The notes below the pieces were generated by a model. That model searched no databases and was not told the DNA's origin. It was given only the letters and a program-made list of their open reading frames with translations. A stretch of 6,727 bases of DNA, taken from NCBI GenBank assembly GCA_022710815.1, contig JAKLGF010000023.1:1-6727 (forward strand). The letters are read 5' to 3'. A program made the position numbers and the translations under genes. This document shows, piece after piece, positions 1 through 6,727 of the stretch (positions are counted from its first letter, which is position 1; each line of letters begins with the position of its first letter). This DNA comes from Patescibacteria group bacterium (GTDB taxonomy: Bacteria > Patescibacteriota > Minisyncoccia > Minisyncoccales > JAGOPM01).

Positions 1-1910
1 TCTTGAACACTGGCTGCTAATTGATCATTGCTATTAGCTTCAATCTGAGCATGGGCTAGAATAAAGTCAGTAACTTTCTTGATTTCAGTTTCAGAAACAA
101 AAGCTCCTTGCAATCTCTTGGGCTTGGGAGAAGTGCTGGAGACATAAAGCATGTCTCCTTGTCCCAATAATTTCTCTCCTCCAGCCAAATCTAGAATAGT
201 TCTAGAGTCTACTTGGGAAGCCACACGGAAAGCAATTCTAGAAGGAATATTGGCTTTGATTAAACCAGTAATAACATTAACTGATGGTCTCTGGGTAGCT
301 AAAATCAAATGGATTCCAACAGCTCTCGCCTTTTGAGCTAATCTAACAATTCCAGCTTCTAATTCCTTTCTTCTCATTTGCATTAAGTCAGCCAACTCAT
401 CAATAATGAAAACAATGTAAGGCATTATTGGCTCGCCTTTCTTTTCCTTTTTCTTGTTGTATGAAGCAATGTCTCTGGATCCTTTTTCTTCAGCAATAAC
501 ATCAAATCTTCTTTCCATTTCTTCTCCCAACCAAGTCAAAGCATTAAGTGTTTTCTGGGCATCATAAACAACTGGGGTAAGCAAATGAGGAAGATTATTG
601 TAATTAGGAAATTCAACTCTTTTAGGATCAACTAGAATTAATCTTAAAGTATTGGGAGAATTAGAATAGAGCAAGCTTAAAATCAATGAATTCAAACAAA
701 TTGTTTTACCAGAACCAGTAGATCCAGCTACTAACATGTGAGGCATTTTAGATAAATCAGCAAAAATGGGAGCGCCTGAAACATCTCTCCCCAAAACTAA
801 TCTCAAAGAAGATTCCAAAGTTTCAAATCTTGAATCTTCCATAATGGTTCTTAATCTAACTTCAGCTTTTTGCTTGTTAGGAACTTCAATTCCCACTAAA
901 GGCTTTCCCGGAATAGGAGTTTCAATTCTAATAGGATGGGCAGCCAAAGCCATGGAAAGAGTATTAGAAAGGCTGGCAATCTTGGCAATATTAACGCCTT
1001 CAGCTGGCTTGATAGCATACTGAGTAACTGTAGGACCAACATTAACTTCAGCTACTTCTACAGCAATGCCAAAGTTCTGCAAGGTCCTTTTAATAATCAA
1101 AGAATTATTCTTAATATCTCCCGAATCAGGCCTATCTTTATCACTTTCTAATAAGTCCATGGGAGGAAACTCATAACCTTCTTGAGAAATCGGAGCATTG
1201 TTCTTTATTTCAATTAAAGGCTTTTTCTCTGGCTTGGGCTTAGCTTCATTGATAACCGGGGCAGGTTCTTTGCTAGCTGGAGCAATCTCGGGTACTTTTT
1301 CAATTGAGAATTTAGGAGAAAATACTTTCTTGATAACAGTTGGGGTCTGATCATCTTCTTTGTCAGCTTTCTTTTTCTTGTCTAATTTAGGAACTTGCAA
1401 ATCTCGGTAATTTAGAAATGGCCAGAATAAAAGGCCTCCCACTACAATCATGGCAAAGAAAGCAATCAAAGAAACTGTACTTCCCATAAGGCTATTTAAT
1501 AACGAAAAAAGCCTGAATCCAATCCAGCCAGCCAGTCCCCCATCTTCTGGAGAAAAGTTCCTAATGCCTCCTACAAATCCAGCTAGGCCAATAATGATTA
1601 AAGAAAACGAAATCCAAAGCTTAGCTCTTTTTTCCAATTCTTCATTGAACAAACAATAGGCAGTAGCGAACATAACAAAAGGAACAATGAAAATTGTTTT
1701 TCCAATTAGAAAATTAAAAGCAGTAAAAAGCCACTGGCCCAATATTCCGGCTTTGGAAAAAAAAGACATTAAAATCAAAATTCCAACAAAGGCCAGAACA
1801 GCGCCTGTGATCCGGTTTTGGGTGGTTTCTTTAATGGAAGAAAAATTAAAAACTTGCTTGTTTTGTTTTTTATCAAGCTTGTCAGTTTTGCTTTTTTTAA
1901 TTTTGGGCAT
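1..1910 (-). CDS. ftsK: FtsK/SpoIIIE-family DNA translocase, 3' end cut by window edge
   Basis: Membrane-anchored, ATP-driven double-stranded DNA pump that clears chromosome DNA from the closing division septum. I translated the minus strand from the ATG at 1908-1910: 636 codons are open to the window edge. Residues 1-30 are Lys-rich. Four hydrophobic stretches follow at about 34-52, 60-88, 99-116 and 131-164, the usual N-terminal membrane anchor. Residues 170-260 form a Lys/Glu/Pro-rich linker. The motor follows, with an alpha domain at about 265-375 and a RecA-like beta domain with Walker A GSTGSGKT (396-403, Lys402), the family motif LVDPKRVEF (426-434), Walker B FIIDELADL (501-509, Asp504 and Glu505) and ATQRPSVNVITG (538-549). 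The conserved QGAFVS (601-606) is reached, so only the C-terminal end, where family members carry the DNA-reading winged-helix gamma domain, is missing. An in-frame TAA four codons upstream makes this ATG the first possible start. The gene sits behind the rpoC terminator. Family assignment is certain; the choice between the names ftsK and spoIIIE is arbitrary here. Confidence 0.96.
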   Translation of the reverse strand, partial: MPKIKKSKTDKLDKKQNKQVFNFSSIKETTQNRITGAVLAFVGILILMSFFSKAGILGQWLFTAFNFLIGKTIFIVPFVMFATAYCLFNEELEKRAKLWISFSLIIIGLAGFVGGIRNFSPEDGGLAGWIGFRLFSLLNSLMGSTVSLIAFFAMIVVGGLLFWPFLNYRDLQVPKLDKKKKADKEDDQTPTVIKKVFSPKFSIEKVPEIAPASKEPAPVINEAKPKPEKKPLIEIKNNAPISQEGYEFPPMDLLESDKDRPDSGDIKNNSLIIKRTLQNFGIAVEVAEVNVGPTVTQYAIKPAEGVNIAKIASLSNTLSMALAAHPIRIETPIPGKPLVGIEVPNKQKAEVRLRTIMEDSRFETLESSLRLVLGRDVSGAPIFADLSKMPHMLVAGSTGSGKTICLNSLILSLLYSNSPNTLRLILVDPKRVEFPNYNNLPHLLTPVVYDAQKTLNALTWLGEEMERRFDVIAEEKGSRDIASYNKKKEKKGEPIMPYIVFIIDELADLMQMRRKELEAGIVRLAQKARAVGIHLILATQRPSVNVITGLIKANIPSRIAFRVASQVDSRTILDLAGGEKLLGQGDMLYVSSTSPKPKRLQGAFVSETEIKKVTDFILAHAQIEANSNDQLAASVQ

Positions 1911-1925
1911 ATTGAAAAATTAAAT

Positions 1926-1929
1926 CCTC
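1926..1929 (-). promoter_or_regulatory. weak, distant Shine-Dalgarno-like GAGG upstream of ftsK
   Basis: The minus strand reads TTTGAGGATTTAA before the ftsK start. GAGG is the only purine-rich anti-16S match near it, but it lies 15 nt before the ATG, longer than the usual 5-9 nt spacing. It may be used weakly, or translation may rely on the A/U-rich leader. No alternative in-frame start lies closer, because an in-frame TAA intervenes. Confidence 0.3.
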
Positions 1930-1949
1930 AAACTTCTTTGAATGCTTTA

Positions 1950-1978
1950 ATTTTAACTGTTCTTAGCCCTTCTTACAA
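1950..1978 (-). promoter_or_regulatory. candidate sigma70-type promoter for ftsK
   Basis: On the minus strand a -35-like TTGTAA (1973-1978, 4 of 6 matches to TTGACA) and a -10-like TAAAAT (1950-1955, 5 of 6 matches to TATAAT) are separated by exactly 17 nt. Initiation about 7 nt downstream would give a leader of roughly 30 nt before the ftsK ATG. It lies just after the rpoC terminator, where a new promoter is expected. In such AT-rich DNA chance matches are common. A second -10-like GATAAT at 1985-1990 lacks a good -35 partner. Confidence 0.4.
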
Positions 1979-1999
1979 CACAGAATTATCAACAGATAG

Positions 2000-2034
2000 A
2001 AACCAAAACAGCCAGCGCCCTAAAGCGCTGACTG
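2000..2034 (-). terminator. Rho-independent terminator after rpoBC
   Basis: Read on the minus strand, CAGTCAGCGC (2025-2034) pairs with GCGCTGGCTG (2009-2018) in a 10-bp GC-rich stem with one G-U pair and a 6-nt loop TTTAGG. TTTTGGTTT (2000-2008) follows at once. The T run is on the minus-strand side only, so it terminates leftward transcription, that is the rpoB-rpoC message. It starts 18 nt past the rpoC stop codon. The T tract is interrupted by GG, so some read-through into ftsK is possible. Confidence 0.85.
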
Positions 2035-2038
2035 CCTG

Positions 2039-2054
2039 AAAATACTAGTATTTT
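2039..2054. repeat. 16-bp perfect palindrome overlapping the rpoC stop codon
   Basis: AAAATACTAGTATTTT is identical on both strands and includes two bases of the rpoC TAA. It lies 4 bp before the terminator stem. As RNA it could form a weak AU-rich hairpin; as DNA it has the symmetry of a dimeric protein site. Nothing in the window shows which, if either, is real. It may simply be an accessory part of the 3' end. Confidence 0.5.
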
Positions 2055-5000
2055 AGCCCTCTTCTTGAGTATAGCCTGTTCCAGCGGGAATAAGCTTACC
2101 AATAATGACGTTTTCTTTAAGGCCATCGAGATTGTCTTCCTTACCCTCAATAGCAGCCTTAATCAAGACTCTTGATGTCTGCTCAAATGAAGCAGCAGAT
2201 AAGAAGCTTCCTGATGACAAAGCAACTGGAGAAACTCCCAAGAATACATGCTCGTATTTAATATCTTTCTTCTTTTCTTTCTTTCTCTTGGCATTTTCGG
2301 CTTCAATGTCGCTGTAGCCAACTACTTCTCCTGAGGCATAAGATGAGTCCTGAGGATCAGTAATTCTGACTCTAGAAAACATTTGCCAGACAATTATTTC
2401 CACATGTTTGTCATGGATATTAACACCTTGAGAAGCGTAAATAGATTGGATTTCTTTGACAATGGCTTTTTCTGTTTCCATTTGTCCAATCAATCTAAAT
2501 AATTCTTTGAAGTCTAAACTTCCTTCGCAAAGCTGCTGACCAATAGTAATATTATCTCCCTTGGATACCCAAATTCCTCTTTGAGATGGGACATAATAGA
2601 TAACAGCATCTTTGTCCTTGTCTTTAGGTTGAATCTTGATGAATTTCATTCCTCCTGGTTCTTGTCCGATTTCTGTAACCATGCCTTCAAGATAAGAGAC
2701 AACTGCTTTTCCCTTAGGAACTCTAGCCTCTAAAATTTCTTCAACTCTAGGCAAACCTTGAGTAATATCTGAGACTCCGGCCACACCTCCTGAGTGGAAG
2801 GTTCTTAAGGTAAGCTGGGTTCCTGGTTCTCCAATAGCCTGAGCAGCAACAATACCAACTGCTTGGCCAATGGCTACAGTCTTGTTGTTTCCCAAGTCCC
2901 AACCATAACATTTCTGACAAACTCCATTTTGAGTTTTACAAGTTAATGGAGAATAGGCCCAAACGCTTTCCAATTTAGCAGCATTAATCTTTTCTACTTC
3001 ATCAAATCCAATAATCTGTCCTTCTTTAACAATTCCTTTAATATCTTTGGAAGCTACGCGTCCTAAGATCTTGTGTTTGAAGTCCTGAGAAATATCATCT
3101 CCATCTTTTCTGAAGATTTCTACTCCTTCTTCTTGTCCGCAATCCTCTTCCCTAACAATAGTTCCATGGCTGACATCAACCAATCTTCTGGTTAAATATC
3201 CGGCAGCAGCAGTTCTTAAAGCTGTATCTGAGGTACCTTTACGGGCACCATGAGTGGAAATGAAGTATTCCAAAACATTAAGACCTTCTTTAAAGGAACT
3301 CTTAACTGGCAATTCCATTGTTTGTCCAGCAGGGTTGATAACCAATCCCTTCATTCCAGCCATCTGTACTGGCTGAGCCCAGCTTCCTCTGGATCCAGAA
3401 TTAACAATTGTTGAAACTGGTCCATCAGCAGGCAATGTTTGTGGAATTAATTTTTCCAAAGCATTCTTAGCTCCTTGCCAAGTTTCAATAATCTGAATAC
3501 TCTTTTCTTCTGTAGACAACAATCCTCTTTCATAGAATCCATTGATTTGATCAACTTTCTTTTCTGCCTCTTCCATGATTCCTTTTTTCTGAGGAGGTAT
3601 AATCAAATCATCCATTCCCCAGCTAGTTCCTGATTGGCAAGCATATTCAAATCCCATGTCCTTAATCTTGTCGATTGTGGCAATGGCAATAGCATTTTCG
3701 TATTTGTTAACAATTTTTCCAACAAGCTTGGAAATCTTGTCCTTACTCATTGTTTCATTAACAAATGGATAATCTGATGGCAGACCATTGTTGAATAAAA
3801 TTCTTCCAACTGTTGTTTCCACTAATTCAGTTCCAATTCTAACTTTAATCTTAGCCCTGATATTAATCACTCCTGTGTCATGAGCCAAAATGGCTTCATT
3901 TTTAGATGAGAAGATCTTTCCTTCTCCTTTTTCTCCTTCTTTGCAATAAGTGAGCCAATAACATCCCAAAACCATGTCCAAGCGAGGATTCATAATAGGA
4001 GATCCTGTAGCTGGCTTTAAAAGATTGTTTCCGGAAAGCATTAATTCTCTGGCTTCTTTTTGAGCAGCATCAGACAATGGCACATGAACAGCCATTTGGT
4101 CTCCGTCAAAGTCAGCATTGAAAGCCTCGCAGACTAATGGATGCAATCTGATAGCTCTGTCTTCAATCAAGAATGGATAAAATCCCTGGACTGATAATCT
4201 GTGCAAGGTTGGGGCTCTGTTGAGCAAAACAACTTTGTCTTGAACAACTTCTTCCAAACAAGCCCAAATATCTTCTGTTTGAGCTTCAATAGCTCTGACA
4301 GCTCCTTTGATATTGTAAACAACTCCTCTCTGTAATAATTTAGCAATAACAAATGGTTTGAATAATTCCAAAGCCATTGTTTTTGGCAAACCGCATTGAT
4401 TGATCTTGAGATCAGGACCAGAGACAATAACAGATCTTCCTGAATAATCTACTCTTTTTCCTAAAAGGTTTTGTCTGAAGCGTCCCTTCTTTCCTTTAAG
4501 CATGTCAGAAAGTGATTTCAATAATCTCTTTCCTCCAGTAGAAGCAGTAGTAGTATGGCCCTTTCTCATTCCATTATCAATCAAAGCATCAACAGCTTCT
4601 TGCAACATTCTCTTTTCGTTTCTAACAATAACTTCTGGAGCATCAATTTCCAAAAGGTATTTCAATCTGTTGTTTCTATTGATAACTCTTCTATACAAAT
4701 CATTTAAGTCAGATGAGGCATATCTTTCTCCGTCCAATTGAACCATTGGCCTTAAGTTTGGAGGCAAGACTGGCAAAACAGTCAAAAACATCCATTCTGG
4801 CCTGAGTTCATTTCTCAACATTCCATTCAAAACTCTAATACGAAGAATTCCTTTCTTCTTTTCTATTCCTTCCATGTCCTCGATTTCTTCTTCGAGTTCC
4901 TGGATTTTCTTTTTAATATCTGTTCTTTCAAACAATTTTCTGATTGTTTCGGCTCCTGTTCCAGCTTCAAATACTTCTCCGTATTTCAAAGACAAGCTGG

Positions 5001-5673
5001 CATATTCTTTTTCTGATAAAACTTTGAGATCTTTAATAGATTCCAATTCATTAACAGCTTTGTTTCTGGCTTCGGTTAATTCAGCTAAGGCTGGATCTTT
5101 AACATTAATCTTTTCTTTCTTAGTAGTCTTTTTGGCTTTTGTTTCTTTGACTTCTGCTTTTTCTCCCAAATCAACAGCTGCTTTTTGCTGGATAACTTTG
5201 ACTTTAGTCTTGTATTCTTCTTCAATTTCCTGGAGAATTCTTTCTTTTTCCTTTTCTCTGACTTCGGTAATAACATAGCCGGCAAAGTAAATAACCTTTT
5301 CCAAGCTCTGTTGAGGAATGTTTAAAACCATTCCCATGACAGAAGGAACAGCTCTTAAAAACCAGATATGTGAAACTGGGGCTGCTAAAGAAATGTAGCC
5401 CATTCTTTCTCTTCGAATAGAAGATGATGTAATTTCCACTCCGCACTTGTCGCAGACCTGTCCCTTGTACCTTATTCCTCTGTATTTTCCACAAGAGCAT
5501 TTATAGTCCTTAACAGGACCAAAGATCTTTTCACAGAACAAGCCGTCCTTTTCAGGGCGCTGAGTCCTGTAATTAATAGTCTCTGGCTTTTTTACTTCCC
5601 CATTTCCCCAAGACATGATTTGCTTGGGAGAGGCCAGTTTGATTTTGATTGATTTAATATCCGCTACAAACAT
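2053..5673 (-). CDS. rpoC: DNA-directed RNA polymerase subunit beta'
   Basis: Largest subunit of the RNA polymerase core; it carries the catalytic magnesium, the clamp, the bridge helix and the trigger loop. The N-terminal zinc site is Cys59, 61, 74 and 77. Clamp helices that bind sigma are at about 323-370 (LNDLYRRVINRNNR). The RQNLLGKRVDYSGRS block is at 400-413, and catalytic NADFDGD is at 519-525 with Asp521, 523 and 525. The bridge helix is at about 801-835, the second zinc site is Cys845, 912, 919 and 922, and trigger-loop residues QLTLRTFH are at 953-960. The C-terminus keeps FLSAASF and KENVIIGKLIPAGTG. Length, 1206 aa, resembles Bacillus beta' (about 1200) rather than E. coli (1407). 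Two oddities are a Lys/Glu-rich insertion at about residues 139-212 and unusual bridge-helix residues. The start is the ATG 27 bp after rpoB; the MFVADIKSIKIKLASP beginning aligns with other beta' N-termini, but there is no Shine-Dalgarno. A Rho-independent terminator follows. All key residues are present, so it looks functional. Confidence 0.99.
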   Translation of the reverse strand: MFVADIKSIKIKLASPKQIMSWGNGEVKKPETINYRTQRPEKDGLFCEKIFGPVKDYKCSCGKYRGIRYKGQVCDKCGVEITSSSIRRERMGYISLAAPVSHIWFLRAVPSVMGMVLNIPQQSLEKVIYFAGYVITEVREKEKERILQEIEEEYKTKVKVIQQKAAVDLGEKAEVKETKAKKTTKKEKINVKDPALAELTEARNKAVNELESIKDLKVLSEKEYASLSLKYGEVFEAGTGAETIRKLFERTDIKKKIQELEEEIEDMEGIEKKKGILRIRVLNGMLRNELRPEWMFLTVLPVLPPNLRPMVQLDGERYASSDLNDLYRRVINRNNRLKYLLEIDAPEVIVRNEKRMLQEAVDALIDNGMRKGHTTTASTGGKRLLKSLSDMLKGKKGRFRQNLLGKRVDYSGRSVIVSGPDLKINQCGLPKTMALELFKPFVIAKLLQRGVVYNIKGAVRAIEAQTEDIWACLEEVVQDKVVLLNRAPTLHRLSVQGFYPFLIEDRAIRLHPLVCEAFNADFDGDQMAVHVPLSDAAQKEARELMLSGNNLLKPATGSPIMNPRLDMVLGCYWLTYCKEGEKGEGKIFSSKNEAILAHDTGVINIRAKIKVRIGTELVETTVGRILFNNGLPSDYPFVNETMSKDKISKLVGKIVNKYENAIAIATIDKIKDMGFEYACQSGTSWGMDDLIIPPQKKGIMEEAEKKVDQINGFYERGLLSTEEKSIQIIETWQGAKNALEKLIPQTLPADGPVSTIVNSGSRGSWAQPVQMAGMKGLVINPAGQTMELPVKSSFKEGLNVLEYFISTHGARKGTSDTALRTAAAGYLTRRLVDVSHGTIVREEDCGQEEGVEIFRKDGDDISQDFKHKILGRVASKDIKGIVKEGQIIGFDEVEKINAAKLESVWAYSPLTCKTQNGVCQKCYGWDLGNNKTVAIGQAVGIVAAQAIGEPGTQLTLRTFHSGGVAGVSDITQGLPRVEEILEARVPKGKAVVSYLEGMVTEIGQEPGGMKFIKIQPKDKDKDAVIYYVPSQRGIWVSKGDNITIGQQLCEGSLDFKELFRLIGQMETEKAIVKEIQSIYASQGVNIHDKHVEIIVWQMFSRVRITDPQDSSYASGEVVGYSDIEAENAKRKKEKKKDIKYEHVFLGVSPVALSSGSFLSAASFEQTSRVLIKAAIEGKEDNLDGLKENVIIGKLIPAGTGYTQEEG

Positions 5674-5700
5674 AGTAGTTTTTAATTTCTTAATTAAGTA
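5674..5700 (-). other. rpoB-rpoC spacer without a Shine-Dalgarno motif
   Basis: The 27 nt between the rpoB TAA and the rpoC ATG read almost entirely as A and T on the minus strand, ending AAATTAAAAACTACT before the ATG. There is no GGAG, GAGG or AGGA; AAGAA is the nearest purine run. There is no room for a terminator and no convincing promoter, so rpoB and rpoC are taken to be one operon. Initiation may be by coupling to rpoB or by recognition of the unstructured A-rich leader. Confidence 0.6.
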
Positions 5701-6727
5701 TTATTCTTCATCTTCATCATCATCTGACCTTTGGGGCTTTTCTTCTTCTTTAATTACTCCTTTCACTTCAACATCCATGGCCAATGACTTTAATTCGCTG
5801 ACCAGCAAATTAAATGAGGCTGGGATATTAGGAGCTTTAATTTCTTCTCCTCTCAAAATTGCATTATATGTATTTCCTCTTCCCAAAACATCGTCGGACT
5901 TAATGGTTAACATTTCTTGCAAGGTATAGGCAGCGCCATATCCTTCCAAAGCCCAGACTTCCATTTCTCCGAATCTCTGTCCTCCGAATTGGGATTTTCC
6001 TCCCAATGGCTGTTGGGTAATCAATGAGTATGTTCCAATAGAACGCATGTGCAACTTGTCTTCCACCATGTGGTTAAGCTTCATCACATACATGTAGCCT
6101 ACTGTAACCTTATCTGGGAATCTTTCTCCTGTTTTTCCATCATAGAGTTCCATCTTTCCATCTTCTGGCAATCCAGCTTGTTTCAATTCTTCTCTAACAT
6201 CTTCTTCTTTAGCTCCGGCCAAGCAAGGTGTAACAGCTGAATAGCCAAGCTTTTTAGCAGCCATTCCCAAGTGGATTTCTAAAACTTGTCCAATGTTTAA
6301 CCTGGAGATAATACCTAATGGATTTAAAACAATATCAACTGGAGTTCCATCAGCTAAATAGGGCATGTCTGAAACAGGACAAACTTTAGCAATAACACCT
6401 TTGTTTCCATGGCGTCCGGCTAATTTGTCTCCGGCTGTAATTCTTCTTAACTTAGCAACTTCAATCTTAATTCTTTTAATAACTCCTGGTTCAAGTTTGT
6501 ATCCTTTGTCTCTTTCAAAAACTTTAACATTAACTACTCTTCCCTCTTTTCCGTGCTCCATCAAAAGCGAGCTGTCTTTAACATCTCTAGCTTTTTCTCC
6601 GAACAAAGATCTCAAAAGTCTCTCTTCTGGTGTCAATTGAGTTTCTCCTTTCGGTGTAATCTTTCCGACAAGTATATCTCCAGGTCTGACTTCAGCTCCC
6701 ACTCTAACTATGCCGTCTTCGGCAAGA
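5701..6727 (-). CDS. rpoB: DNA-directed RNA polymerase subunit beta, C-terminal 341 residues (5' end outside window)
   Basis: Second-largest RNA polymerase subunit; this part helps form the active centre and the contact with beta'. The frame is open to the right edge and reads [22 protein letters not shown], so the GTG at 6700-6702 is an internal valine, not a start. Visible landmarks in order are [33 protein letters not shown], the invariant [13 protein letters not shown] (about 6393-6431) with active-site lysines, [54 protein letters not shown] and the beta'-contacting KSDDVLGR near the end. No insertion like the one E. coli beta carries before GDK(L/M)AGRHGNKGV is present; the segment is compact as in Bacillus. 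The C-terminus has a short acidic tail (SDDDEDEE). In the loop usually HARSTGPYS this protein has HMRSIGTYS. rpoC follows after 27 bp. Confidence 0.98.
   Translation of the reverse strand, partial: LAEDGIVRVGAEVRPGDILVGKITPKGETQLTPEERLLRSLFGEKARDVKDSSLLMEHGKEGRVVNVKVFERDKGYKLEPGVIKRIKIEVAKLRRITAGDKLAGRHGNKGVIAKVCPVSDMPYLADGTPVDIVLNPLGIISRLNIGQVLEIHLGMAAKKLGYSAVTPCLAGAKEEDVREELKQAGLPEDGKMELYDGKTGERFPDKVTVGYMYVMKLNHMVEDKLHMRSIGTYSLITQQPLGGKSQFGGQRFGEMEVWALEGYGAAYTLQEMLTIKSDDVLGRGNTYNAILRGEEIKAPNIPASFNLLVSELKSLAMDVEVKGVIKEEEKPQRSDDDEDEE

Noticed and set aside
1818..2039. 73-aa plus-strand frame spanning the ftsK N-terminus and the rpoC-ftsK spacer
   Set aside because: It runs antisense through the ftsK start, promoter candidate and terminator; there is no Shine-Dalgarno and no recognisable sequence.
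4167..4427. 86-aa minus-strand frame inside rpoC, and similar ones at 5085-5285 and 5222-5500
   Set aside because: These are out-of-frame shadows within the highly conserved rpoC frame; there is no sign of a programmed frameshift, since the main frame is intact.
4874..5278. 134-aa hydrophobic, Ser-rich plus-strand frame
   Set aside because: It lies antisense to the Lys/Glu-rich insertion of rpoC; the complement of Lys and Glu codons gives Phe, Leu and Ser, which explains both its length and its membrane-like look.
5615..5929. 104-aa plus-strand frame crossing the rpoB-rpoC junction
   Set aside because: It is antisense to conserved coding sequence at both ends and has a Ser-rich composition that mirrors the acidic tail codons of rpoB; there is no ribosome site and no recognisable protein.
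5701..6702. A 333-aa rpoB reading beginning at a GTG start
   Set aside because: The frame continues upstream to the window edge with conserved beta sequence (LAEDGIVR), so the GTG is an internal valine and the gene is simply cut by the window.
1..6727. Possible recoding of TGA as a sense codon (known in some Patescibacteria)
   Set aside because: None of the three real frames contains an internal TGA, and conserved glycines and tryptophans use ordinary codons, so nothing suggests recoding.
1..6727. Mobile elements, CRISPR arrays, tRNA or other RNA genes
   Set aside because: Nearly the whole window is conserved rpoB, rpoC and ftsK coding sequence; only 169 bp is non-coding and it holds none of these.

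Overview
The window carries three genes, all on the minus strand. Reading in the direction of transcription (high to low coordinates) they are the 3' end of rpoB, a complete rpoC, and a 5'-complete FtsK/SpoIIIE-type DNA translocase gene that runs off the left edge. There is no mobile element, CRISPR array, RNA gene or accessory cassette. This is conserved housekeeping DNA, and I found no evidence of a previously undescribed system.

Layout: 5701-6727 holds the last 341 residues of the RNA polymerase beta subunit. A 27-bp spacer without a recognisable Shine-Dalgarno sequence separates it from rpoC (2053-5673, 1206 aa), which has both zinc sites and the catalytic NADFDGD motif. The 142-bp rpoC-ftsK gap holds a 16-bp perfect palindrome overlapping the rpoC stop codon, then a convincing Rho-independent terminator, then a candidate promoter for the next gene. 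The translocase gene (1-1910) encodes four hydrophobic N-terminal segments, a charged linker and a RecA-like motor with Walker A and B motifs; its C-terminus lies outside the window.

Organism: a bacterium using a code in which TGA is not read as sense (all three frames are free of in-frame TGA, and both visible stops are TAA). The DNA is AT-rich and the proteins are rich in Lys, Ile and Asn. The compact beta subunit without an E. coli-type insertion, the 1206-aa beta', and the wording of the translocase motor (AGSTGSGKT, EGVNIAKIASLSNTLS) remind me of low-GC Candidate Phyla Radiation bacteria such as Parcubacteria. That assignment is from memory of family resemblance, not from a search, and a deep-branching low-GC bacterium of another phylum remains possible.

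How the genes work together: beta and beta' form the catalytic core of RNA polymerase and are almost certainly cotranscribed. The terminator suggests that the translocase, which moves chromosome ends through the division septum, is a separate transcription unit that merely follows rpoBC. The most notable features are a long Lys/Glu-rich insertion in the beta' clamp, several substitutions in the otherwise nearly invariant bridge helix, and the missing Shine-Dalgarno at rpoC.
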